Of a stretch of DNA of 64,000 nucleotides, positions 1 through 10,411 are shown piece after piece. Every line of letters begins with the position of its first letter. Position 1 is the first letter of the stretch. The stretch spans positions 1-64,000 of the forward strand of contig JAFOBJ010000098.1 in assembly GCA_017381865.1 (NCBI GenBank). The letters are read 5' to 3'. The translations under genes were made by a program, and so were the position numbers. The notes below the pieces were generated by a model. It saw only the letters and a program-made list of their open reading frames with translations, made no database searches and was not told where the DNA came from. The DNA is from Bacteroidales bacterium (GTDB taxonomy: Bacteria; Bacteroidota; Bacteroidia; Bacteroidales; F082).

Positions 1-84
1 AACTAAGAACTAAGAACTAAGAACTGACTATCAACATTAACTATCAACTATTAACAATTAACTATCAACTAACAACTATCAACT
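1..84. repeat. word repeat, AACTAAG and ACTATCAAC types
   Basis: Tandem copies of AACTAAG pass directly into irregular copies of ACTATCAAC with AT-rich variants, right up to the first gene. No coding frame is visible. It belongs to the family of short intergenic words that recur across this window. Confidence 0.85.
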
Positions 85-89
85 TTACC

Positions 90-497
90 ATGGATTTAAT
101 AGAAAAAATGAACGCATTGAACGAGGGTACTATGATGGAGACTCTCGGCATTGAATATCTTGAAATAAGAGAAGGTTACGTTTATGCTCGTATGTTTGTG
201 AAGAAAGAGTTATCGCAGCCTTACGGCATGTTGCACGGAGGCGCAAGCATGGCACTTGCAGAAAGCATCGGTGGCGTTGGGTCTGCATATTATTGCGACC
301 CGAAAGAATACGTTATCCGCGGGATGCAGATGAGCGCAAACCATGTGAAAGCTGCGAAAGTCGGGACTTATGTCTACGCCACTGCAACCATCATACACAA
401 AGGACGACAGACACACGTCTGGAATATCGACATCAAAAACGAAGACGACGACCTTGTTTCAAGCTGTCGATTGACGAATTTTGTGTTTAAACTATGA
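90..497 (+). CDS. hotdog-fold thioesterase, PaaI/MenI-like
   Basis: A 135-residue single hotdog domain of normal length for the PaaI/YdiI acyl-CoA thioesterase family. The family motif HGGASMALAES is at residues 49-59; Glu58 is in the position of the catalytic acid of YdiI-type enzymes. These enzymes hydrolyse acyl-CoA thioesters in the cytoplasm. In menaquinone makers a member of this group acts on 1,4-dihydroxy-2-naphthoyl-CoA, but no men gene is visible here, so the substrate is open. The ATG follows a repeat-filled leader with no Shine-Dalgarno, and the stop runs into an AACTAAGAGC word repeat. Family call is firm; MenI role is only a suggestion. Confidence 0.85.
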   Translation: MDLIEKMNALNEGTMMETLGIEYLEIREGYVYARMFVKKELSQPYGMLHGGASMALAESIGGVGSAYYCDPKEYVIRGMQMSANHVKAAKVGTYVYATATIIHKGRQTHVWNIDIKNEDDDLVSSCRLTNFVFKL

Positions 498-525
498 ACT
501 AAGAGCTAAGAGCTAAGAACTCTGA
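495..525. repeat. word repeat, GAGCTAAG type
   Basis: Copies of AACTAAG and AGCTAAG begin at the stop codon of the thioesterase gene; its TGA lies within the first repeat word. Confidence 0.75.
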
Positions 526-563
526 CAGCTAATTTTCAACTTTTAATTTTTTCAATCTAACCT

Positions 564-595
564 ATTGACTTTTAAATAAAAAAGCTGTACTTTTG
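564..595 (+). promoter_or_regulatory. Bacteroidota-type promoter for the giant surface-protein gene
   Basis: ATTG at 564-567 and TACTTTTG at 588-595 match the TTTG / TAnnTTTG promoter of this phylum with a 20-base spacer. The leader to the ATG at 762 is about 160 bases and holds a small hairpin, CATCATTT pairing with AAATGATG, near 665-684. Confidence 0.6.
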
Positions 596-761
596 CAAAG
601 TTTTTTTCAACCCCTGAAAAAGACAACTAATAATTGCTAATAAACTAAAACTGAAGAGATTAACATCATTTACAAAAAATGATGCTTCCTTTGGTTTTTT
701 GTTTTTTATAGCAAATAAAGGCAATTGCGAAGAATATAAATTATTAACATAACAAAAGAAA

Positions 762-3700
762 ATGAAGAAATTTTTACTTTTAACAATGATTATGTGCCTT
801 TTGGGAGGATTAAGTTCGTCTTTGTTGGCACAAGAAGTGACAATTGATGGTACAGTAGGTGGATATGTAGCAAATGCTTCTAATGATCTTCCATTTAATA
901 CAAATTATCATTATACAACTTCTCAACAAATTTATCTTGCAGAAGAATTAGGTATAACAAATTGAAGTACTATCACAAATGTTGCTTTTAACGTAAAAAC
1001 TACATTACAGACACAAGAAAGAAATATAAAGATTTACATGGTTAATACAGAAACCAGTAGATATATGTCTAGTTATCCAATCTTAGTGAATGAATCAGAC
1101 CTTGTTTATGATGGTAAGATTACAATTGATGCTAATGCAAAATGGTATGATTTGAAATTGGATAATGAATTTGCATATACTGGCAATAATGTTTTGTTAT
1201 GTGTATATGACTATACAGGAACAGATACTGGTAAATATACAACATTCAATACATACAATGCTAAAGTACAAGATAGTGAAGGTAACAATATAATCAGAAG
1301 TGTTTACAAAAGAGCAAGTGGATCGTTTGATCCAACTTTGGAATCTACTTCTAAAACAACTTTCTCATCAGGAGGTAGCTTGCCACAAGTTAAATTCAAA
1401 TATTCGTCAGGCGGTTCAGCTGAAACTCCAACTCCAGATAAACCTACGCTTAATCTACCATACGACAATACAACTAATCTTATCAATCCATTGTTAAGAT
1501 TTACATTAGGCCAAAACACCACTCATTACCAAATATTCTTGGGTGAAAGTGAACAAAACTTAACTGCTATAACAGACGTAATTGCAAAAACAACTGATGA
1601 AGTTGACTTCCAAACAAATGGTTTAAATTCTGGAACTCAGTATTTTTGGAAAGTCGTTGCTACAAATGATAAAAACGATGACCCTAAAACAGCAGAAAGT
1701 GACATATATAATTTCACAACAAAAGCTATCACTTCAGTTCCTGAAACAATATCAAATATTTCTCCAACAAACGGTGCAACAGATTTAGTCAACCCTGTAT
1801 TATCATGGGAATTCGGCTTAAACACAGAAGAATACCAAGTATTGTTAGATGGCAATATTAAAATCGATTGGACACTCTGCACAACTACAACAGGTTCTTA
1901 CCAAACATCTGGTTTATCATCAGGTGAACATACTTGGCAAGTAAACGCAAGGAACTCAGCAGGTACAACTGAAGGAACTGTTTACACATTCTCAGTTGCA
2001 AGTCTCCCAGACAACGTAACTCCTATTTCTCCAGCCGACGGCGCAACAGGCGTTACAAGCAATATTATCAAATTCCAATTCGCTAAAGGAACAGAAAATT
2101 ATAGAGTTTTATATGATCGTGGTTATGGTTTTGAATATGTAAATGGCAACGGTTGGGTAGAAACCAACAATGCTACAACAACTGGTGAGTTTACACTTCC
2201 TGAATTTGTAACTGGCAAAACATACTATTGGGCTGTTGACGTCAAGAATGACTTAGGTCAAAGATCAGTACATGAAGGTGGCGAAGAAATCGCTATTTAT
2301 TCTTTCACAACAAGTTCAATTTCAGCTCCAGAATACACATCTCCTTCAATTTTCGAAGGCACTGAAGCAACTTTAACATGGCAATATCAAGAAGGTGAAA
2401 TTACAGAATACCAAGTATTGCTTGGCACAGACTCAGAGAACTTAGAAGTTGCTAAAGATTGGACAGCAATTGAAGGCACAAGTGGTTCATACACACATAG
2501 CGGATTAACAGAAAACGTTAAATATTATTGGCAAGTAAATGTCCGTAACAATAATGAATCAGCAAACGGAAACGTTGAATCATTCATCTCATTGAAAAAG
2601 CCATCATTTGTAAATAATGTCATCAACGTTTATCCTGGTTCTAACACAGAAGCTTCTGCAAACATTCAATTTAATGGAATTCCATCTTTAATAGGTGCTG
2701 ATTCTTATAATATTTATGTTGACGGTTCCTTATTAAAAGAAAACTTAGCATCTAATCTCTACACATTAAACGGTATCAACTACAACAGCGGCAACCCTTA
2801 TGTTGTAAAAGCTACTGCAGTATACAGCGAGTTTGGCGAGTCACTTGGCTCTGACATCAATGTTTATGTATCAGGATGTGCATCTGTAGCTGGTACTGTA
2901 AAAGGCAAATTAGGCAATGCTATCGAAGGTGCAACAATTCAATACGTTGGTACAACAGCGCTCGAAGCTGACGTTGAGAAGACATTCACATTCACAACAG
3001 ACGCTAACGGCCAATACAGCGGCAACCTTCCTTGCGGCACATACTCTGCAACTGTAAGCGCAAACAAATATGAAGGTGCTACTATTGCAGAAAAAACTTT
3101 CAATTATAATGACAATATAACTGAAAATGTCACACTTACACCTATAATCCCAGGTAATGTAACAAATGTTTCTCCAGAAAACAACGCAGAAAACGTAAGT
3201 AATGTTGCAACACTCTCATGGAATTTCGCAACAAATACCAATACAACACACTATAGAGTTGTGGTAAATGAAACATATCGCACAGGTTGGATTCCTACAG
3301 AAGGAGCAACATCAGCTTCATTTGAAACATCTAGTCTCGGACTCAATGCAAATGCAACTGTCAATTGGTGCATTGATGTCAAGAATGAAATGGGTGCACG
3401 TACTTATTACCCAAATGGCGATGCTACTACTATAACAACTAACATTGATGTCCACACTTACAAAGTATCAAATGTTGTTGCTGCTGAATACACATCACCT
3501 AAACATAACACAATAATTAACAGCAATGTTGTTACATTAGAATGGAATTATGGTCAAAACAATGGAGCAGAACAATATCGTGTTTTACTTAACAAAGACG
3601 GCGAAGAATTAGCTGATGTTACTGGTTGGGTAAATATAGAAACAGAAGGTACAGGTTTTGTTTCAACAGGCAGCTGGACATCAGGTTTATTAACACCAAC

Positions 3701-6137
3701 AACAAAATACAACTGGAGAGTCGATGTTAAAAAAGGTGAAACAATAGTTGAAGGTAATGTTTCTTCATTCATTACACCTTTAGCAATACCAACTAACTTA
3801 ACAGCTGAAAATGACAAAGTTTATCCAACAGAAGAAACGAACTACGAAAAAGGCATTGTGAAATTCAGTTGGACAGGCGTTGATGGCGCAATAGGTTATA
3901 ACGTTTATCGTGATGGTGAATATGTTAACCCATTTGGTGACCCAACATCAACTACAGAATCTAATTTCGAGTTGCTTTTAGCCCCTAGATTGGATTCAGA
4001 TTATGAAATCCAAGTGACTGCTGTATACGATTTAGGCGAATCAGAAAAAACTGAAGCTATCACAGCTAAAGTAATGGGCTATGCCACTGTTAAAGGTACT
4101 ATCATTAATGAAAATAGCGAAAAATTAGAAAACGCAACAGTCACATTTACAGGTGTTGATGCTTTTGGAACAGAACAAACAATAACATTCACAACCAATG
4201 CTTATGGTGCTTATAACGGATTGATTCCTCAAGGCACTTACACAATGACCGTATCTTGCACTGATTATTCAGATTATACAAAAGAAAATATCAAGGTTGA
4301 TTATAACGGAACATACACTCAAAGTGCAACATTATATACAAGACATCTATTTGACGTTCTTATCAGACAAGATAAAGATGTTAAATTCAATAGCATTGAC
4401 ATCCGTTTAACTAACGACAATTGGGATCTTAATGCTAATTACGCAGGCACTTATCATGTTTATTACCAAAAAGACGGCGGAGAGATTCTTTCTGTTCCAT
4501 CACATTTTTCTATAGATTATCAACCGACACTCTTGTTAGCAGGTGATGCTCAATTCCGTACTATCTGGACAGGATTACCAAACGGTGAATATAGAATTGG
4601 CGTTTCAACAAAAAATGACGGCACAGGAGTCAACTGGTGCAACAATACTATAACAAGAGACTATTGTATTTTTGCAAATGATGGCAGATGGGAAGATGTT
4701 GAAAACTGGAGCAATGGCGAAATGCCAAAAGTTGGTGGCAGTGCATTTATTTACGCTCATGCTACTATCAATAGTGAAATAGTTGCAGGTACTATCACCA
4801 TCGAACGTAAAGGAACAGATGGTAAATCTTCAACATTAACTATCAATAAGGGTGGTGCTTTAATAGCTACAGATGTAATAAACACAGCTAATTTTGCTTG
4901 TTTTATTATCAATGACGGCGGTCAGCTTCGTCGTACAAATCCAGACAAAAACTACGAGCTTAACGGTAAATTTGTCATGAACATCACAAATCCTGAAGAT
5001 TGGACAGAGGAAAACAAGACTGGCTGGCAACTCATTTCAGTACCTTTCTCTGCAGAGGCTGACATTTCAGAATTCACAGGCGTAAACGACAGCTACGACT
5101 TCTACAAATTCGATGGCAACAACCAAGGCAAAGAATGGATTAACTTCAAAAACAATACAAACGACCTTGAAACATCATTCGTTAACGGCCGCGGTTATTT
5201 GGCATCATACAAAGAACGAGAAACATTCGCTCCTACAGGTGTTTTCAATTCATCATCATCACATGATTTCGTCATCACAACAGGCGACAAGAGAATGTCA
5301 GGCTTCCAACTTCTCGGCAATCCATTCTCATTCAACATGGAATGGAGCAAAGTTGAACATTCAGGTTTAGTTGACGGCTTTGCTGTTGCTAACGATAAAG
5401 GAACATATGACTATCATGACGGCAGCGACGGCACAATTTCTGTTGGCGACGGTTTCTTCGTAAAAGCCATAGAAGAAAATGCGACAATGTCTTACGATGC
5501 AAATTCTGCAAATTCTATAAGTAGAAGTGAAAAAACAGAAAGCATCAACGTTATTGCAAGTGGCAACAATGGTAATGACAATGTCATCATCAGCTTTGCT
5601 GGCGCCAACAAAGAAGGCTTCCCTAAATTAGATAATTTCAACGACAAAGTGGCAAACATATTTGTAAATAACAACGATGTACGCTATGGTATCTTCAACT
5701 ACGACAGAAATACCACTGAGGTAGAAGTTTCATTCATTGCTTCAGTCATGGGTAGATACACCATCAGCATGAAAACCAACGGCGAATTCGACAATCTCGT
5801 ATTGGTTGACCGTTTCACTGGCATCGAAACAAATATGTTGCTTGAAGACTATTCATTCACAGCTTCTGGCCAACAAGACCACAACCGTTTCGTTGTAAGA
5901 TTATCAATGAACAACAACGACATCCAAAAAGAACGTTTCGTATATCAATCAAACAACGAGCTCATCATTAATGGCGAAGGTTTAGTTCAAATCATTGACA
6001 TTATGGGTAGAATTGTTTATACAAACGAAATTAATGGTATAAGCAGAGTTAACGTAAGCAATTTCTACAGTGCAACTTATGTAGTTAAAGTTGTTAATGA
6101 AAACGAAGTTAAAACTCAAAAAGTAGTTATTTATTAA
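762..6137 (+). pseudogene. giant T9SS-exported fibronectin-type protein, interrupted by an in-frame TGA
   Basis: One frame of 1791 codons, broken only by TGA at 963-965 (codon 68). The first 67 codons give a signal peptide (MKKFLLLTMIMCLLGG onward, ending near LLAQ) and the start of a beta domain; the frame continues past the TGA with the same kind of sequence, including NVAFNV and RNIKIYMV, well before the next ATG at 1038. The body has about eight fibronectin-III-like modules, two carboxypeptidase-regulatory-like (Cna-B type) domains at about 2875-3145 and 4080-4340, and a T9SS type-A sorting domain in the last 70 codons, with a final KTQKVVIY. It was probably a surface adhesin or matrix protein. 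A product restarted at 1038 would lack the signal peptide. A one-base change, GGA to TGA, a sequencing error, or programmed read-through could explain the stop. Confidence 0.85.
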
Positions 6138-6164
6138 TTAGTTTAAAGTTTAAAAAGATTGAAT

Positions 6165-6449
6165 ATGAAAAAATATATAATATTAGCAGTATTCGCACTT
6201 GGATTCGTAATGAATGTCAATGCTCAATTTATGGAAGACACCAAAACATCAAGAGATGGTTTCTTTACTCCAAACTACAATCAGCTTCGCGAAGGCACAG
6301 GCAGCAATGTCGAAGAGATGATGGGTATCATGCCAGATTTGTTTGGTCACGGTCTTGAGGATAATCAATGTGCGCCAATAGGTTCTGGATTACTTCTCTT
6401 AGCAGGTATGGGATTGGCATACGGAATTAAGAAGAACAAGAAAAACTAA
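6165..6449 (+). CDS. small exported protein with C-terminal membrane tail
   Basis: About 94 residues, starting at ATG 6165 (a TTG two codons earlier is in frame but less likely). Signal peptide MKKYIILAVFALGFVMNVNA at the N-terminus, a short acidic middle, then the tail APIGSGLLLLAGMGLAYGI followed by KKNKKN: a Pro-Ile-Gly motif, one hydrophobic segment and a basic end, laid out like a sorting or anchoring tail. It sits 27 bases after the giant T9SS protein and ahead of a terminator, so the two probably share a transcript. I do not recognise a named family; a partner or anchor for the large protein is inference. Confidence 0.7.
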   Translation: MKKYIILAVFALGFVMNVNAQFMEDTKTSRDGFFTPNYNQLREGTGSNVEEMMGIMPDLFGHGLEDNQCAPIGSGLLLLAGMGLAYGIKKNKKN

Positions 6450-6499
6450 GGCTTTTGAGCTAAGAGCTAAGAACTAAGAGCTAAGAGCTAAGAACTAAG
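6445..6499. repeat. word repeat, GAGCTAAG/AACTAAG type
   Basis: Six or so copies of GAGCTAAG and AACTAAG fill the space between the stop codon and the terminator hairpin. Confidence 0.85.
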
Positions 6500-6530
6500 G
6501 CGTTGCTATTAATATAGTGACGCCTTTTTT
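6497..6530 (+). terminator. intrinsic terminator
   Basis: GGCGT at 6499-6503 pairs with ACGCC at 6520-6524 through a partly paired AT-rich loop, followed by six T. It closes the giant-protein unit; the YifB gene converges from the other side. Confidence 0.7.
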
Positions 6531-6552
6531 AGAACTTTAGAGTTCTATGAAA

Positions 6553-8085
6553 TCACTTCCCCCAACTTTCTCTATCGAGACTTCTATATTGAATTGCTTC
6601 TGCAAGATGTTCTGGTTTTATGACATCAGAAGCCGCCAGATCGGCGATAGTTCGTGCTACTTTTAATATTCTGTCGTACGCTCGAGCTGAAAGATTCAGA
6701 CGATCCATAGCGTCTTTCAGCAACTTAGAGCATTGTTCATCGAGTACACAATGTTGTTGTATTTGTTTAGAACTCATCTGCGCATTAGAGTGAATATTAG
6801 GAATATCAGCAAAGCGTTCTGTTTGTATTTTACGAGCTTTCATCACACGCGCTCTCACCTCGCTGCTTTTCTCACCTGTATTTTTCTTCGACAGTTCTTC
6901 AAAAGGCACAGGCACCACTTCCACATGAAGGTCGATTCTATCCAACAGAGGTCCTGATATTCTATTAAGATATTTTTCCACTGCGCCTGGCTGACAAGTA
7001 CATTCTTGTGTAGGATGATTATAGAATCCGCATGGACAAGGATTCATTGCAGCCACGAGCATAAAGTTAGCTGGGAATTCTATTGTCTGTTTCGCTCTTG
7101 CTATAGTAACGACTCTGTCTTCCATCGGTTGTCGCAACACTTCCAGCACGTTACGTTTAAATTCAGGAAGTTCGTCGAGGAAGAGCACGCCATTGTGTGC
7201 CAGAGATATTTCACCAGGCTGAGGATATGCTCCGCCGCCTACAAGTCCAACATATGATGTAGTATGATGCGGACTTCTAAACGGTCTCGTTTTCAGCAAC
7301 GACAATCCATTCCCGACCAGCCCGACAACCGAATGTATCTTTGTTGTTTCGAGAGCTTCGCGTAGTGTCATTGGTGGCATGATAGTAGGCAGACGTTTTG
7401 CCAGCATTGTCTTTCCGCTGCCGGGACTGCCGATGAGAATCACGTTATGAGAACCAGCTGCCGACACTTCAAGAGCTCGTTTTATATTCTCTTGTCCTTT
7501 GACATCAAAAAAATCGAAAGCATAAACATCTTCGTTATCTTCATCATATCTAGATATTTCTATTGGCTGCATCATAGAAGCTCCATTAAGGAAAGTTATC
7601 ACTTCCATGATATTATTCACGCCATACACTTCTATGTCTTCCACCACTGCCGCTTCTTTTGCGTTTGCCATAGGAAGGATGATACCTTTAAATCCATCTT
7701 GCATAGCTCGTATCGCTATAGGCAACACGCCTCGTATCGGGTTAAGACTACCATCAAGAGAAAGTTCACCCATTATAACATACCGATCTAGCATCTGGGC
7801 ACTGATTTGTTCTGATGCTGCCAATATCGCTATTGCAATAGGAAGATCATACGAAGACCCCTCCTTCCTTATATCAGCAGGAGCCATGTTTATGGTTATC
7901 TTCTTCTTAGGATACTTTAGATTATTATTATTCAAGGCAGCTTCTATCCTCTGCTGACTCTCTTTGACAGCACTATCGGGCAATCCGACAAGAAAAAACT
8001 GCACGCCTCTGTCAATATTGACTTCAATAGTGACAGTAATAGCTTCTATGCCATTCAAGGCACTTCCAAAGGTTTTTACTAACAT
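6553..8085 (-). CDS. YifB/ComM family Mg-chelatase-like AAA+ ATPase
   Basis: 510 residues, the usual length. N-terminal ChlI-like domain of about 180 residues, then an AAA+ core with Walker A GSPGSGKT at 219-226, Walker B VLFLDE at 300-305, and the cysteine-rich segment MNPCPCGFY around 347-355, followed by a C-terminal Mg_chelatase_C helical domain. ComM, the studied member, is a hexameric helicase that extends branch migration in natural transformation; the role in Bacteroidota is less clear. The gene is alone on its strand here. The older name magnesium chelatase subunit should not be read as a role in chlorophyll synthesis. Confidence 0.93.
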   Translation of the reverse strand: MLVKTFGSALNGIEAITVTIEVNIDRGVQFFLVGLPDSAVKESQQRIEAALNNNNLKYPKKKITINMAPADIRKEGSSYDLPIAIAILAASEQISAQMLDRYVIMGELSLDGSLNPIRGVLPIAIRAMQDGFKGIILPMANAKEAAVVEDIEVYGVNNIMEVITFLNGASMMQPIEISRYDEDNEDVYAFDFFDVKGQENIKRALEVSAAGSHNVILIGSPGSGKTMLAKRLPTIMPPMTLREALETTKIHSVVGLVGNGLSLLKTRPFRSPHHTTSYVGLVGGGAYPQPGEISLAHNGVLFLDELPEFKRNVLEVLRQPMEDRVVTIARAKQTIEFPANFMLVAAMNPCPCGFYNHPTQECTCQPGAVEKYLNRISGPLLDRIDLHVEVVPVPFEELSKKNTGEKSSEVRARVMKARKIQTERFADIPNIHSNAQMSSKQIQQHCVLDEQCSKLLKDAMDRLNLSARAYDRILKVARTIADLAASDVIKPEHLAEAIQYRSLDRESWGK

Positions 8086-8108
8086 GTTTTTTGGTTTAAG
8101 GTTAAAAA

Positions 8109-8192
8109 AGACACCAAGTATTTGAGTCTTTGAGTCTATAAGACTATGTGTCTGAGTCTGAGTCTGAGTCAGTGTCTGAGTCTAAGTTCAAG
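8109..8192. repeat. word repeat, GAGTCTGAGTCT type
   Basis: Imperfect tandem copies of TTTGAGTCT, TGTCTGAGTC and GTCTGAGTC between yifB and gldB. Related words occur inside two other reading frames (13243-13279 and 19889-19962). Confidence 0.85.
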
Positions 8193-8194
8193 GT

Positions 8195-9208
8195 TCATCT
8201 AAAAGGTTTATATTGCGAAGCTTGGAATATCTGTTGCAAGTCATCATTTCGCAACATATCTTGCAAGCTAACATCATTATGTGTCATATAAGAACGTATG
8301 ATTTGTAATCCGATGAATTCACCGAGACGTGATGGTGCTTCACGAGAGAATTGCTGTGTAAAAGGTCCGTCGCCGAAGAAATTACGGAATACTTCTCTAT
8401 CATTTGCATACAAGATGTTATTTCCCACCATTGTTGCCCAGATGTCAGGTTCGTATTGTTTAGCCCATTGTGTTTGTTTTGACGAATAGCCAAGCAACAC
8501 TGAGTCTGGCATCGCTGGATTCATGGCTTCAATGAAATACAATTGTTTACCTGCACTTATCATTTCAGACAGGACATCTTTTTTTGAAACTAGTCCTGCA
8601 AAATAATTATCGTAGAAAGCCTGTGCCAAATCGCGAGTGATATAAGAAGGCTGGCATCTTACCGAACGGAATCGTGGCATACCTATATAATCATACAATT
8701 GGTCTTCATTACCCAAATAATAATCCAAACTTATCAAAATTCCACCAGGCTGTATCATAACAGCAGGCATTTCATAGTCAACACCCGACACATAAAAATA
8801 CGTTTCTGGAAATTCCATACCTGGATAATAATAATTCAATCGTTGATAAACGGATTTTATCTCTTTTGTCAATTCCGTGTCATCGGAAAATTTATTCTCC
8901 ACCAACTTATTCAGTCTGATACAGAACGTATCAACAGCAAAAGCCTTGAGATAAGAGACCGCATCTTCATTGTCAAGGTCGCCGCCTAAGAAAATAAGAT
9001 AGTCATCTTTAATAGCTTTCAAGCCTTCTGTAAAATTGGCTGTATCTATAGAAAACAAAGCCTCATTATATTTTTTAATTGTAAGTTCCTGTGGTTCAAG
9101 ATTCTCATAATGAACCTGTAACTTATCCTTATAGGTCTTTGTTTTTTCACATGATAAAGTTACAAAGACCATAAGCAAGACTAATACTTTAAAAAATAAT
9201 TTTTTCAT
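8195..9208 (-). CDS. gldB: gliding motility/T9SS lipoprotein GldB
   Basis: 337 residues from ATG at 9208; an in-frame GTG at 9235 would put extra residues before the signal peptide and is rejected. The N-terminus MKKLFFKVLVLLMVFVTLSC is a lipoprotein signal with a lipobox ending in Cys. The GldB family pattern is seen in YYPGMEFPETYFYVSG, in the segment with GGILISLDYYLG and in the conserved C-terminal region. GldB is an envelope lipoprotein needed for gliding in flavobacteria and kept in non-gliding Bacteroidota; its precise role is unsettled. T9SS cargo proteins in this window give it context. A promoter is at 9265-9272. Confidence 0.88.
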   Translation of the reverse strand: MKKLFFKVLVLLMVFVTLSCEKTKTYKDKLQVHYENLEPQELTIKKYNEALFSIDTANFTEGLKAIKDDYLIFLGGDLDNEDAVSYLKAFAVDTFCIRLNKLVENKFSDDTELTKEIKSVYQRLNYYYPGMEFPETYFYVSGVDYEMPAVMIQPGGILISLDYYLGNEDQLYDYIGMPRFRSVRCQPSYITRDLAQAFYDNYFAGLVSKKDVLSEMISAGKQLYFIEAMNPAMPDSVLLGYSSKQTQWAKQYEPDIWATMVGNNILYANDREVFRNFFGDGPFTQQFSREAPSRLGEFIGLQIIRSYMTHNDVSLQDMLRNDDLQQIFQASQYKPFR

Positions 9209-9264
9209 ATCATTTTGATTTTTAATTTTAATCACTCAAAACTGTAAATTGTAAAATTGTATTG

Positions 9265-9272
9265 CAAATATA
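9265..9272 (-). promoter_or_regulatory. promoter -7 box for gldB
   Basis: CAAATATA on the plus strand reads TATATTTG on the minus strand, a full TAnnTTTG match, 57 bases before the gldB ATG. Confidence 0.6.
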
Positions 9273-9360
9273 CAACGAAAAAATTGCCTTTGTATTTATT
9301 TAAGGCACTATTTTATCTTTTTAATTAAAAAAAATCGAAAACAGCAGATTTTTTAACAAA

Positions 9361-9384
9361 AGATGTTAAAAGCTTTTAACATCT
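9361..9384 (-). terminator. perfect 24-base palindrome, terminator of the SAM-hydroxide adenosyltransferase gene
   Basis: AGATGTTAAAAG is followed by its exact reverse complement, 14 bases after the stop codon at 9398 on the minus strand, and then a T-rich stretch on that strand. Confidence 0.65.
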
Positions 9385-9397
9385 AAAGGTTCTTGGT

Positions 9398-10177
9398 TCA
9401 AGATTCAAAATAAATATCGACAGCTGAGTCGCGTTCTATACCCAACAACGAAGCTGCTTTGCCGTGATTTAAAGCAATTTCCAAAAAGCCATGTGTGCCG
9501 AACAAAGCGAGAATGTCTGGTTCTGGAACCTCTTGATAACTTCTGCTTATAGTGGTTATTTTGTAAATTCCACTGCACAATTTTATAGTAAAATTACGTC
9601 CTGCTCTGACTTTTTCAAACAACGACTTGCTGATATTTGTGACCAGATTTTCATACGAATCGATATAATTGACCAATCCATGAATAGAAATGCTGTCGTA
9701 AGTCGGTTTGATTTCGATTCTTTCTTTGAGAGTATACGGAGTTCCTATTTCCGACATCGACACATTATTATATAGCATAACTGCCACTTTTACGAAACGG
9801 TCTCTCGTACTGAAAGTAAAGAAGTCGGTATCTTGCATAACATCAATAATAACAGCCTCATACGGATCTTCATCGATGATAAGCGAGAATATATAATTAT
9901 CCGTACCAACGAAATAATGATCGTTGACTTTCACTACGACATGAGGATTTGCGACCGACTCTTCAGTGTCGATGGCCAAAATATGAATCGTTCCTTTCGG
10001 GAAATTTTTATAACAATTTTTAACAATAAATGCGGCAGAACGAACATCAAATGGTTCTATATTATGAGTTATGTCTACAACATTAACATCAGATAATGCA
10101 GAAAATATAGCTCCTTTTACTGCAGGAACATAATAATCTGATAATCCCCAATCACTTGTTAATGTTATAATTGCCAT
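9398..10177 (-). CDS. SAM hydroxide adenosyltransferase (DUF62 family)
   Basis: 259 residues, normal for this family. The N-terminal signature ITLTSDWGLSDYYVPAVKG and the segment VVDITHNIEPFDVRSAAFIV are characteristic; the aspartates in these motifs bind the substrate in family structures. Known members (relatives of fluorinase and chlorinase) use water or hydroxide to split S-adenosylmethionine into adenosine and methionine; their purpose in the cell is unclear. No halogenase loop is obvious. It has its own promoter at 10289-10296 and terminator, so it is a single-gene unit divergent from phoH. Confidence 0.9.
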   Translation of the reverse strand: MAIITLTSDWGLSDYYVPAVKGAIFSALSDVNVVDITHNIEPFDVRSAAFIVKNCYKNFPKGTIHILAIDTEESVANPHVVVKVNDHYFVGTDNYIFSLIIDEDPYEAVIIDVMQDTDFFTFSTRDRFVKVAVMLYNNVSMSEIGTPYTLKERIEIKPTYDSISIHGLVNYIDSYENLVTNISKSLFEKVRAGRNFTIKLCSGIYKITTISRSYQEVPEPDILALFGTHGFLEIALNHGKAASLLGIERDSAVDIYFES

Positions 10178-10203
10178 TGTTATATAAAAATAAGGTTAAA
10201 AAA

Positions 10204-10275
10204 AGACTCAAAGTCGCAGAGTTGCAGAGTCACAAAAATCATTTCGTATTTGTGTCTTTGTATCTTTAAGACTTC
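10204..10275. repeat. word repeat, GACTCAAAGTCGCAGAG type
   Basis: Words such as AGACTCAAAGTCGCAGAG and TGTGTCTTTGTATCTTTAAG, partly inverted relative to one another, lie in the leader of the DUF62 gene. Confidence 0.65.
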
Positions 10276-10288
10276 AAAAATTCATTTG

Positions 10289-10296
10289 CAAAGATA
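10289..10296 (-). promoter_or_regulatory. promoter -7 box for the DUF62 gene
   Basis: CAAAGATA on the plus strand reads TATCTTTG on the minus strand, a full match, about 110 bases before the ATG at 10177; the long leader holds a word repeat. Confidence 0.6.
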
Positions 10297-10373
10297 CGTT
10301 TTTAGAAAAAGTAAAAATATGTTAACAAAAAAATTTTATTAACAATTTTTACAATTCTTATCTTGTTTCATAT

Positions 10374-10381
10374 TATATTTG
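10374..10381 (+). promoter_or_regulatory. promoter -7 box for phoH
   Basis: TATATTTG is a full TAnnTTTG match, 30 bases before the phoH ATG. It diverges from the DUF62 promoter about 80 bases away. Confidence 0.6.
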
Positions 10382-10411
10382 TACATATTTTCATAACAAT
10401 TATAATTCGTA

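Noticed and set aside
963..965. TGA read as an amino acid across the genome (altered code)
   Set aside because: Several intact genes here end in TGA (the thioesterase at 497, lnt at 48582, the GT9 gene at 50660, the HdrA-like gene at 55446), and Trp is encoded by TGG, so the code is standard.
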